Below are positions 15,356 to 26,260 of a stretch of 64,000 bases of DNA, piece by piece. This stretch comes from Vigna angularis. Its lineage: Eukaryota > Streptophyta > Magnoliopsida > Fabales > Fabaceae. The position numbers and the translations under genes were made by a program. The DNA is taken from positions 40,648,590 to 40,712,589 of the forward strand of contig NC_068974.1 of assembly GCF_016808095.1 (NCBI RefSeq), read 5' to 3'. The first letter of the stretch is position 1; each line of letters begins with the position of its first letter. The notes under the pieces were generated by a model, which made no database searches, was not told where the DNA came from, and worked only from the letters and a program-made list of their open reading frames with translations.

Positions 15356-17831
15356 TCATTTCTGAGAGGATTTATCATCAACAGAGGGATTTTGGCTACT
15401 AGAATTACTTGCGACAAAACGTCTGGCAGCACCACTTGGCAAACCGGCATTTTGAAACTGTGGATGATAAATGGAATCTATAGTGCTATATTGATCAAGA
15501 ATGCCTTCACCTATGCTACTTCCATCTTGTATTGATTGAGAACCATGACCCATGTTCATACCAAAGTTGTAGTTCTGGGAGGCAAAAGCTGGATTTCCAG
15601 AAATTATCGTGGAAGATGGCTCAAAGTTCATTGGATACATTTGATTATGATGCATCGACTGCTGCATATTATCTGTCTGTAGCATAGTGGGATTGTCAAA
15701 TAGCGGTGTATCAAAAGGATAAAGTGATCCATATAGAGAAGCATCATCTAGAGTTCCCAGTTGAGAATTCTGGTTACTGGCAATGTTAGGAAAGGTTGCT
15801 AAAGGAAGATCATGTGCCAAAACTTGCTCTGCAATAAAATTGTTAGCCAGTTGTCTATTTGGATTTGATTGTTCTTCTGAAAAATTCTCGGGAATGACAA
15901 CGTTAGGAAAGGCTGCTAAAGGATGACCATATGCCAAAGCTTCCTCTTCCATGTTACCAGTAAAACCAGGATGAAAAATTGTCATTGCAGTAGCAGAAAA
16001 GGGTTGCAATGCACTCGTCCTTGGCAATGACATGTCATTCTGATGCGATTGTTGTTGCTCTATTTGTCTCCCTGAAACGAGAGACATGTCATTCTGTTGC
16101 GGTTGTTGTATCTGTCTCCCTGAGTTGAATGACATGTCATTTTGTTGCTGTACATCCATATTATTTATCATCTGCATAATGAGATCGTCGACTATCTCTG
16201 CATCAGATGGACAAAATAATTTCCATAGAGAAGCATCATCTAGAGTTCCCAGTTGAAAATTCTGGTTACTGGCAAAGTTAGGAAAGCTTGCTAAAGGCAG
16301 ATCATGTGCCAAGGTTTCCTCTGCATGAAAACTGTCAGCCAATTGTATATTTGCCAAAGCTTCCTCTACCATGTTACCTGTCATTGTAGTAGCAGAACAA
16401 GGTTGCAAGTGAACTCTTTCAACTGCGGACATCCTTGGTTCCGTGTTCCATGACATGTCATTCTGTTCTGATTGTGGTTGCTCTATCTGTCTCCCTGAAA
16501 CCAATGGCATGTCATTCTGTTTTTGTTGTGAATGCTGTTGTTCTATCTGTCTCCCTGAAATGAAAAACATGTCATTCTGTTGCGGTTGTTGCTGCTGTAT
16601 CTGTGTCTCTGGATCGCATGACATGTTCTTCTTTTGCTCCTTTCTTAAAGAGTTTCTGTATTTCTGTCCATCAAAAATTTCAGTTCACACTCAGCCACTA
16701 TGACTGTGAAAAATAGCATTTGGAAAAACTCCCCATAAACTCAAAATAATGATAAGAGATTGGAGAATTAAAGAGTGGAACACTGAAGCAATATAGAAAA
16801 GAAACTAACCTGCAAATGACTAGCAACATGTGATCTTTCTAAACCAGGCTCCTTCATGATTTCAAGAATTTTCTTTGGCGTAGCATCTAAAACAAATTAA
16901 GAAAAAGTAAAACTGTCAATACAAAACAATGCTTGCTTAATAAGAGCAAAAAGTGATAATTCTGAACTGGTTTCATAAAAATAACATATCATACTTTCAA
17001 TTCCAAGTATGTTGACGGCGTTTATAAATGAAGCATTCAGTTTTTCATCCCATACAACACGAGGCTTCTTTGTGGGAGGTGGATTACATGATTCATCAAC
17101 AACATCGGCTTCTTCAAAGTTGCTATTGCTCCAATGAACCATACATGAAGCCAGTTCAGAATTATCACTTCTTCCTCTTCTTTTATCATCATCTTTTAAG
17201 CAACCACTATCCTTTTGCAGCTTATCAGCAATCATGCACTTCTTCTGAAATACACGTGTCAACTTATTCTTCAAATGAAACTCATGCAAAGGTTTAATCC
17301 AATAATCACAAGCTCCATGTTTGATCGCCCTCACTCTGGAAGACATACTATCATCCGAAGACATCACTGCAAATTATTCTTTATCAGTAAAACAAGTCAA
17401 AAACTTGAAAACTTGAGTAAAATATATAGGACTAGTCGCTTACTTATGAGAGGAACATTAACTTGTTCTTTCTTGATAAATTCTAGAAATTCATAGCCGT
17501 TCATGATTGGCATATCAACCTCTGTGAGTATCAAATCAATATGTTGTTTCCTTTCTCGTAATGCAATCACAGCACTTTGATATTCAGAGCACGCCAGAAC
17601 TGCACACAACGTTAAAACCAGCGTCAACATGAGAAAAGAGTAAAGCTTTCTCTCAAGAAATAAGTATGAAAAAAGAGAGTATATCTAACCTCGAATACCA
17701 TCCTGGTTGCATGTGTTCTTGATGAATTCAAGAACGGTTAAGTTAGTGTCGATGGCAACGATAGTAAGAGCTGATGGGACTTGAGGAACTGTGTCCTCAA
17801 TGTGAGTTGTAGGAGAACCAAATTTCGCCAT
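15356..17831 (-). CDS. Type-B-like pseudo-response regulator (pseudo-receiver + GARP/Myb-like domain)
   Basis: Predicted 684-aa protein from five exons: 17690-17831, 17444-17599, 16995-17366, 16810-16886 and 15356-16663. A receiver-like domain covers about residues 20-150. The phospho-acceptor position in LTEVDMPIMNG is Glu74 instead of Asp, and the acidic pair is reduced to Asp28 (VAID), while Lys124 (DYWIKPL) is kept. It is therefore a pseudo-receiver that cannot be phosphorylated normally; Glu may act as a constitutive mimic (inference). The GARP DNA-binding domain spans about 200-258 (KKPRVVW ... ATPKKILEIM ... VASHLQKYR), as in ARR-B cytokinin regulators. The C-terminus is Gln/Asn-rich and contains a tandem duplication of roughly 145-160 aa (about 279-422 and 423-580), with six copies of a QNDM motif, four of which continue as SGRQI(E/Q)Q. 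A TATA-like sequence lies at 17887-17894. Confidence 0.85.
15670..16576 (-). repeat. Internal tandem duplication in the response-regulator C-terminus
   Basis: Two units, about 16145-16576 and 15670-16142, encode parallel stretches. Both contain QNDM/SGRQIEQ motifs, then LAHDLPLA(S/T)FPN and ASNQN(F/S)QLGTLDDASL. Unit lengths are similar but not equal, so the copies have diverged with small indels. Confidence 0.85.
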
Positions 17832-17886
17832 GGCTTTTGCAGTGTCAGCTTAGAATGGAGAAGGAGAAAGCAAGGGAAAGAAGGAG

Positions 17887-17894
17887 ATATATAT
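17887..17894 (-). promoter_or_regulatory. TATA box of the pseudo-response regulator
   Basis: TATATATA lies 56 bp upstream of the ATG on the minus strand. A related TATATA sequence is kept in the decayed 5' copy near 19.72 kb, which supports it being the promoter. Confidence 0.5.
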
Positions 17895-18525
17895 AGAGAC
17901 TAATTTATATTTCAAATTCAAACAGAACCTATTATCTTTTAATTTGTAAAACAGATTCCTCATTTTATCTATATTGATATGATATATATCAATATAAAAA
18001 TTACAGTTTTTTTTCATATATAATTAATTAACGAATAATATTTTTAACAAATGATTATCACCTGATTTTATAATTGATATTGATATGATAAATTAATTAG
18101 AGATGAATGTAGTTATAGATTTATCTTTTTAATTAGATATATATATCGCAAGTTTGAAAAGTAAAACAAAAAAATCTATGATGGAATCAGAATACTAAAC
18201 TAATATATCTTAAAACTTCAAATAATGAGAGAAGATGAAATTAAAAAAATTAAAAAATATATTTGATTAGTAAATTAAAAATTAAAAAAATGTTGTAAGA
18301 TTAATAAAAAATTAATAAAATGCATCTATATTCTTATTAATTAAAAGAGTATTAAGTATGATATGTTAAAATATATTTAAGAGTTGTAAAAAAAAAAATA
18401 TACGTAGGTTTATATTAAAGTTTTAAAAAATACTAAAATTATCATTATATAAATTATTCATGGTTGATAAAAGACCTTCCAAAGTTAATGTTCGGAATTC
18501 TTTTAACACCATTCAAATGTTCTAT

Positions 18526-19090
18526 TTTTTTGTTAGAGACAGTTAGAAAGTTATAACAAAAAATGAAATAAAACTAAACATTTTTACAAGAAACTATAGA
18601 TAGATTTTGTAAAGAAATTCAATTTTAAAAGACAAATTAATTAGTTTTGTTAGTTGGTTTCTAAATGATGAGAATTACTTGATGTAAGGTTATCTTTTAC
18701 ATCAACTGGCTAGTTAAGTATTGTTAACAGTTGTTATTTAGGATCGAAATTTTTTAGGTTTAATAGATAAACGAGTATTCTTATTATTGTGACAAATATT
18801 TCTCAATTATATAAAAGATATCATTTTAAAATATTTTTTTTGTTAAACTAGAGACAGTTGCAAAATTATAATAAAAAATGAAATAAAACTGAATTTTTTT
18901 TCAAGAAACTATGGATAGATTTTGTAAAAAGAATCAATTTTAGAAAACAAATTAATTAGTTATTAGTTAGTTTCTAAATGATGATAATTACTTGATGTAA
19001 GGTTATCTTTTATACAATTAGTTAACTGTCTAGTTACAACAATTATTATTTATGTATTTACAGTTGTTATTTAGTATCCAATTTTTTTTA
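18526..19090. repeat. Direct duplication of about 240-260 bp
   Basis: Copies at about 18526-18760 and 18838-19090. They share, in order, GAGACAGTT, AAAAAATGAAATAAAACT, AAGAAACTAT, AATTAATTAGTT, TTTCTAAATGATGA and ACTTGATGTAAGGTTATCTT. There is no coding content and no clear terminal repeats. Confidence 0.8.
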
Positions 19091-19609
19091 GTTTAGTTCC
19101 TTTAGTATTAAAATAATGTTAATTTTTAACACGTGGATTATTCAATTAAATATTAATAATATTTTGCTATTATTAATTTATTATATTTATTTATCTTTTC
19201 TTAATATTAAATAGTTTGACTATACAAAGAGTCAAGCCTTTAAATTTATTCAGAAAACATCCATACCCTTAGGTTAGGTCTTATAGCAAAAAAATTTATA
19301 AATAAACCATCATAAATTATATTACAAAAAGTCTATATTTAGGTAAACTATCATAAATTCACTTAAAATATTTTTCATGTTGATAACTTCAATACATATA
19401 ATTTTAATTTGGATTCATACCATAATAATTATATATTTATCATGTTTTTAAAAATTATTATATATTTTTAAAATGTGTATATATTGCGTATTGTACCATA
19501 TTATTTTCAAAATAAAAGTATCAGATTCAATACCTATCGTATCCGTGCATCACAAGACGTAAGTAATAAAAAAATACAAGTTATACTTAGATAATAAAAA
19601 TATAATAAA

Positions 19610-19840
19610 TGTTGGCCATGGCAATGATAGTAAGACTTGATGGGATCTCAACTGCAGAAGAAGAAATGTTGGCCATGGCTTTGCAGTGTGTCACCTTAGA
19701 ATGAAAGAAAGAGATATATAAAGTAAGGTTTGTTAACAGGTAATTTATAATTCTAATTCATCAAATAACAGAACCTACATAACTCTTAATTTGTAAAACT
19801 TATTCGTCATTTTATTAAATTAATATTTTTTTTTTGTTTT
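19610..19840 (-). pseudogene. Decayed 5' end of the pseudo-response regulator (exon 1 and promoter)
   Basis: This stretch matches the first exon and promoter of the response-regulator gene at about 17745-17975, in the same orientation. Shared pieces include GGCAATGATAGTAAGA (ggcaacgatagtaaga in the gene), TTGATGGGA, GCCATGGCTTTGCAGTGT (gccatggcttttgcagtgt) and TTAGAATG, followed by the TATA region and AATTTGTAAAAC. An internal part of exon 1 is deleted and no later exons follow, so it cannot make the protein. Confidence 0.75.
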
Positions 19841-20892
19841 TTATTCATTGATTTTAATATTTTTATTAAAATAAATTATTTTACTGTCTCATCTTCACAT
19901 TTTTATAAAAAAGTATTTAAATTCACATTATTAATTATTTTTCTTTAAACAAATCATCAACATTTTTTAAACTTAACTAATATCAATCCCATTTAAATTT
20001 AGTATTTTGATCAATTTTGATATTTTTTTTACTTTAAACAATAACTTACTTTATTCTAACATAATTTACAATAATTATAATGATTTTAATTTACTTTTAT
20101 TACCAACGCTAAAATAGTAATATTTCATTTTTATCATTTAAAATATTTTTTTAAATTTATAAAACTCATCACATAATTCATTAATCTATATAAACTTTAA
20201 TTTTAAATCGCTCCATTTTTATCAATTTTTCTTAATCTAATAAACTCTACTTTCATTTTTATTTTCTCTCAAATCTATCTTTATTTTCTTAATTACTATC
20301 TAAATGTTATCTACTCAAACATAAGGAAAGAGCTAAATTGAACACAGAAAAACCAAATGAAATTGAACCAACTTAAGAAACTGGAAGACCAGATCAATAA
20401 TGAAACCTAACATATTATTATTGGTCAAAGAACAAGAATAATTTTTTTTTAAAATTAATGAATACGTAAAAAGAAATAGAAAGTGATGAAACTTGAAAAT
20501 CGCTATAGTTACCTTAAAATATCACCGTAAATATCCAATGCAATTGTCAGAACTTTAATATTACAAATATAATTAATAATTGATTTGATTTTCTATATAT
20601 TATCTTTCACAGTTTCTAATTGATTGATAGTGTAAAACTTCCGTAGAATCTAATTAATTGATGGAAACATTACACAATTTTTAATAATGGCTTAGATAGG
20701 TTTTTAATATCGATTTTAAATCAACAAAGATGTCCTTATAAATAAAGAGTATTCGACCTTAGTTTTAAGCCCACATGCAAAGGAAAGAAATTTAAGTAAT
20801 CAATTGTTAGAAATATTTCAATATGTTTATATTTATATTTATAGTGTTGCAGAGTAGAATAGAGGATCTGCAATAGTAAAAAGAGCGTAGCC
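19841..20892. other. AT-rich intergenic spacer
   Basis: No gene is seen. The last 60 bp, about 20845-20892, match the 5' leader of the intact GH9 gene at 26220-26260 and belong to the duplicated unit. Confidence 0.6.
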
Positions 20893-22430
20893 ATGTCGAA
20901 AGCATCGTTTATAGTAAGAATGATAATGGTGGCCATGATGATAACAGTTACAAGAGCACGTTATTCAATAAACTATGAAGAAGCATTAGGAAATGGCGCA
21001 AAGTTCTGCACTTTCTGATGGCTCGGATATTCGTGTAATTATCTTTTTACATTAGTAACTAAAAAAAATTAAGTAAATAAAGATATCAATAATGAAATAT
21101 ATATTAATAGTTAATACTAGGTATAAGAATATTGTTTATGCTATAGACTATTTAAAAAATATACATAAATTGAAAATAATTTTACACTACCGAATAGCCT
21201 AAATGATCTATTTATATAATTTCTTATAAATGAATATATGAACAAAAGTAGTCGTTACATGATACATATAATAGTTAAACGTGGTTTTGGTAATTAAAAA
21301 TTGTGTATGTTTGATTCTATGAACTGCATGGCATCAGATGAACATGGTGGGAGGATATTATGATGCTGGTGACAATGTGAAATTCCATTTTCCAATGGCT
21401 TTCACAACGACAATGCTCGCTTGGAGTGTGATAGAATTCGGAGATCTGATGGATTCAGAGCTGAAGAACGCGTTGGATGCAATCAGGTGGGGAACTGATT
21501 ATTTGATGAAAGCCACGAAAAATCCTTATTTGATTGTGGCACAAGTGGGTGATCCAAATGCCGACCATGACTGTTCGGAGAGACCAGAAGACATGGATAC
21601 TCCTCGAACCTCGTACTTTCTAACTAAACAGAAGCCAGGTTCAGAGCTTGCAGCTGAGATTGCAGCTGCACTTTCAGCGTCTTCGATCGCATTTAGGAAA
21701 ACCAATGCTTCCTATTCCAACATTCTTATCAAAAGAGCTATCCCAGTATTATTATTATTATTATTATGATTTCAATTTTACTAACATACTAACATTCAAT
21801 TTTACTAACATTATTATGATCCAGGCAGCGCACACCTTTTCATTCCTAATGCAGATGCACTTATGTGTGCTTTGGTGCCGAATTCACCTACTAAAACATT
21901 CTCGTAGACAAAAGGTTTGAGACAGCATTAAAAATGATGTACTATATAATTAATATCGTTATGTTTTATCAGGTGGTCTTCTGTTAAAAAATGAACCAAG
22001 TAATCTACAAAGCGTAACAGCTCTGTCATTTCTCTTAATTGTTTATGCACGCGTGATGGATGGTGTGAAGAAAAGTGCTGATAAATATCGCAAAAAGTCA
22101 AGCTGATTACATTCTGGGAAAGAATCCAGCAGGAATGTTATACATGGTGGGTTATGGAAGAAAGTATCCTCGGAAGATTCATCATCGTGGTTCGGTGTTG
22201 CCATGTTTGGATGCACACCCACAACGCCTTCGTTGTCGAGATGGAGATGTATACTTCAAATCAGACAAACCCAATCTCAACGTCCTGACAGGAGCCCTTG
22301 TTGGAGGACCAGCAGAAGATGATTCCTTTCAGGATTCTCGCTTCAATGTATCTCAATCAGAGCCTACCACCTACATCAACGCTCCTTTGTTGCTGTTTTG
22401 GCTTACTTAAACAAACCCACTATAGTTTAG
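20893..22430 (+). pseudogene. GH9 endoglucanase pseudogene (copy 2)
   Basis: A close relative of the intact gene at 26261-28231 with several disabling lesions. Exon 1 starts [18 protein letters not shown] but about 60 bp are lost between two GAAA repeats, followed by a 1-bp loss, so the frame is broken. Exon 2 (21338-21745) is intact and encodes GGYYDAGD. Exons 3 and 4 and the flanking introns are gone: the intron-2 TTA repeat runs into a piece of exon 5 (about 21826-21914), which has a stop (TAG for TAC). In exon 6 about 36 bp are lost after GVKK, shifting the frame. A final 1-bp loss near 22388 shifts the last codons. The HHR catalytic motif survives. The last intron is absent, as in copy 3. 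Confidence 0.9.
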
Positions 22431-22801
22431 TTCTTGCCTAACATTACACCAACAACTATCTATAACAATAAGGATATATGTCTCAAACAATACAACAATA
22501 TACTTTGTGTATATGTAATTTTTCAATAAATAAATAATTTATGAGTAATGTTAGGGTGAGAGACATTTCCATTCATTTCACATACATTATAAAAAAATGA
22601 TTATAAAAAAATAATTTTTATATATGTTTAAAAAAATGTCAAATGAAAAAGATATGTATTTGTCAAAATATTACTTTTTATTATTTATATATATTTACTT
22701 CTTATCAGTTTTCATAAATCTTCTCTAGTGTATTTTCTCTTTTTGTATCTTTTATTGCTGTCAGTGGATAATATTTTAAAAGTTTACTCATTTTATTCTC
22801 T
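22431..22801. other. 3' flank of the GH9 pseudogene
   Basis: AT-rich flank containing one copy of the AT-rich MITE-like repeat (22565-22650). It ends at the target duplication of the solo LTR. Confidence 0.6.
22565..22650. mobile_element. AT-rich MITE-like repeat, copy 2
   Basis: TTTCCATTCATTTCACA at the left and TGTCAAATGAAAAA at the right are near inverse, around an AT-rich core. It belongs to the same dispersed family as 7889-7998. Confidence 0.4.
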
Positions 22802-22806
22802 CATTT

Positions 22807-24891
22807 TGTTAGAACCATTAAATTCAGCTTTTAATGGAATCCAGGTGTTAGTACGAGGGTTTAGAAAATTCAAAAAGTGAAAAACAAGTGTGTGCATCTG
22901 ATTGACCGATTGGTTTTTGACGAAAGTATATAAGCAAAATTTTCAAACGTTGAGCCACTTTTGCATGCACCTCTTCTCTCCAGAATTATGAGTTTCTCCT
23001 CCTTCTCTCTACAATCTTCCTTCTTCTCTCTAAATATCCTCACTTTATCCTTCTTTTGATCATCATCTAGGCTGTGTGTGAGTTCTTCCTTGGTGACAAG
23101 AAGTTCTTTTCCATCAATCTAGTTGTTGTGTGAAGTGGGTAAAGTAAACTCATTAGTTCTTTTTAAGTTTCGGTATTTTCTGGAACATACAAGCACTGTT
23201 CAGCTTGCATGTGTTCTTCATCTATCTTTTTCTGAACCTGTTTCTGTTTTAATCCTCTGGTTGGTCCCTTTTCACCGATCGGAATTGTAGTGGGTTGCTT
23301 TAGAAGTGGTTGCTGGTTAGTTAAAGTTGTGGAAGCTTAGGAAGTGTCTCGTTTATTCAAGGAAAGGGAAGCTAGTGGTTTAATTATATTTTTCTGTATT
23401 TGAAGTTGATGTGTGAACGTTTGCATGTATGAATGATGGTATGTTTGCTTGAATTGTATTCAAATTCTGTGTTTGGCTGAGACTTGTAAACTGGATTGGA
23501 GTTTCTATTGTAGAACGTTTGGTCAATCTGGGTGAGAGAAGAGAGTGTGTGAAAATGTGAGTGATGAGCAATGAGTAATAGGTTCAGTGGAATAGGTTTA
23601 AAATAAATTAGAAATCACGTTTGGAGAGTTAGAAATTAAGAAAAATATCTTGTTTTGGTTTAAGAAGTGTTATTCAGAGATTTGTTTTGTTGACCGTTCG
23701 GCTGTGTTACATATTCAATCATTAACTGGGTTCGGTCTAATCGTAGTGTTATAATATTAAACTAGTGTTCGGTATAAGGTCTTTGGGTTTGGGCTAAGTT
23801 CTTAGTAGTTAGCTTTTCTATAATGGTCGGTCAGTAATAGCGTTCGGTCATTTCTTCTGTTTTGTCTCTTATAAACCGTTCGATTTTTCTCTCAGTTGGG
23901 TAGTGTGAAGGTGTTCGGTTTCCAACGTTCACAGGTTTTCTCTTTATTATGTGTGAAAATGTAATTGATGAATGATTGTGTATGTTAAGAATTGAAGATT
24001 TATACTTCCAAATATTGTGGAAGAGAATTCCGAGGAGGAATGTCTCATGGATGGTTGTGGAATTGTAAAGTATGAATATGGATATGCTAAGCTGGCGTTT
24101 ATCCTGATATTCTGTGATTACTCATTCTCAAGCAGAGAGGAGTAACTCATGTGTGAGAATGACAGGAGGTCCTACCACCTCAGGGTGCCAAGGTAGGTAT
24201 TATGGGATTAACCTTGGGTAGTAGCTTGATTGGTGTCAGCTGTTACACTACCACAAATGCAAGAACGATTGTAGCTACATATTCATACAATTCGGATGGT
24301 CAAGTCATAATGTTCGGTTTATATATCTTTATATGAATTATAATGTTTTGGTTGTATGTGATGAATTGTATTCATTGTTGTATGATGTATCATTTGGTTT
24401 CATATGGATTGAACTTGCATGAAGTGCATATATCTGTTTATAATTAAATTACAATAGCTTACCCTATTTTCTTGTTCTGTCTTGTCTTGTCCGTTCGGTT
24501 TTCTTTTCCCTTGCGATGATCATTTTGTGGATGTGAGCAGAAGGTGACGAGTGTTCGGTGGAGCAAGTGTTAGAAGCTGAAGATCCTGTCACTTAAGTTA
24601 TAACCGCTCGGTCATCTGTTGTGTATAATTTTGAATTAGACCGTTTGGTCAATAGCTTTAGTATTCCTTTTGCAAACCGATCGGCTTATATAGTGTGTTG
24701 TATCACCGTTCGGTTTATTCCTATGTTTTGTATCAAACTTATGATATTCTGTAAAAATTTTAGTTTTATGGTTATTTTTGGATAACTGTAATGGTTAAAC
24801 ACTTTACTAACTCTTAATGAACTGATCTATCATATTATTATATATGATTAATCTATGATATAGTATTATGCTATATTTTGAGGATGTTACA
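22807..24891. mobile_element. Solo LTR of a retrotransposon (2085 bp)
   Basis: The segment starts TGTTAG and ends TGTTACA (TG...CA). It is flanked on both sides by the perfect 5-bp direct repeat CATTT (22802-22806 and 24892-24896), the target duplication expected from an LTR retrotransposon. No gag-pol frames, primer-binding site or second LTR are present, so this is a solo LTR left by LTR-LTR recombination. A TATATAA box lies at 22927-22933. The body has about 15 copies of a partly palindromic decamer like ACCGNTCGGT, which makes it less AT-rich than its surroundings. The superfamily cannot be decided from the LTR alone. It split the 3' flank of the GH9 pseudogene after the gene duplication. 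Confidence 0.85.
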
Positions 24892-25415
24892 CATTTCAAA
24901 AGTTTCTATGTTCTTTTTAATGTTTCTTAGTATAAAAATAAAGTTAGAAATTTCATCATAGTCTTTCAAATAAAATATGTATTTGATTTTAACTATTATT
25001 TTTACAAATAGCTGAAAACTCGTCTAATGTTTGAAATTACGAACGAATCGTTTGGTGGAAAATTAAATTATGAATGGCTCATATATGAAAAATAAATCAT
25101 GTTGTCTTAAATTTAAAGATATAAGACTAAGTATAATATGTGATCTATATAATTAAAATTAATGAGTTTGTGGTGTGAATATTGAAATCATATTAGAGGT
25201 CCTATAGTAGAAACACATGCACTACGTGTGTATCCATTTTTTTTTAGTAAAAATTTATTAAACTATAAAATAATTTTTATTAAAAATAATCATAAAAACA
25301 AATAATTTGGATGATTTTTTATTATTAATTATGTAAGATAGTGTTTATGATTTAGGAGTTGGGATGACAAAGGAGGATGGTGAATGAGTTTCGTTATCTC
25401 ATATATATTTTCAAT

Positions 25416-25418
<3 letters not shown>

Positions 25419-25465
<47 letters not shown>
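25419..25465. repeat. (TA)n microsatellite
   Basis: About 23 uninterrupted TA units. Confidence 0.95.
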
Positions 25466-25469
<4 letters not shown>

Positions 25470-26203
25470 TTATCTAATAAGCTATTAAACTATTAGTATT
25501 TAGTAATTTAAATAAAGGACGAGGATGTGTGAAGATAAATATTTGGATAGGTATTGGGAGAGGCACAGATAGTTATGTACATACACATCTTCATCTCAAT
25601 TAAAAAAATAAATAATTATTCATACCTAATCAATGTGAAAATTCTCTGTCAAAAGGAAACAAGTTTATTTGTCATTCCATTTAAGAGTAGGGAACAATTT
25701 ATTTGTCATTCTATTTAAAAGTAAGTAAAATATGTAAGAAATTGAGAAAAAAAAAATAAGAAAATAAAAGAGAAGATTATTTTGAAAAGAATCCATTGAT
25801 GTAGAAAGAAATAAAAAAAATGACACCTTCAAAATCGATTTAATGTCAATTGGGTCATTTCTTGGTACAATACCTTTTTAGTCTTACATTTTTAATATGC
25901 TAAGACTAAAGAGATTGTTAAGTGTTGGTGTGTGATGTTAGGCTCAATAGTGATTGTGTCCCTTGGGTCCACTAACAAATGAAATTATAATTTTAGTATT
26001 AATTAAGTCAATAAATTGTCAGAAAAGTTTTTAATGGTAATTAAGTGAATAACTTCTGAGACATTTATGATGAAATGAAATGAGTGTAATAATAATGAAG
26101 AGACATTTAAAGTGTGATAATGGAATTAATGGGGGATTACGTAGTTTGAGAATTCAGGAATTAAAGGGGGGTTACGTAGTCAATATTATTTTTTCTTTGC
26201 TTT

Positions 26204-26210
26204 TATATAC
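26204..26210 (+). promoter_or_regulatory. TATA box of GH9 copy 3
   Basis: TATATAC lies 57 bp before the ATG at 26261. The pair of ACGT-core motifs near 26134 and 26172 is upstream of it. Confidence 0.5.
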
Positions 26211-26260
26211 AGTTATTTATACTGTTGCAGAGCAGCTGCAATTGGAAAAGGAGCGTAGCC

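Larger units (their letters stand above)
17832..19609. other. AT-rich intergenic DNA with a direct duplication
   Basis: No gene is seen. The first 150 bp are the response-regulator promoter. The main structure is a direct duplication at 18526-19090, listed separately. Confidence 0.6.
24897..26260. other. Spacer and promoter region of the intact GH9 gene
   Basis: The part 25020-25150 matches the 3' flank of the intact GH9 gene (28325-28440). A (TA)n tract lies at 25419-25465. Near 26129-26180 the motif GGGG(A/G)TTACGTAGT occurs twice, just upstream of the TATA box. Confidence 0.6.
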
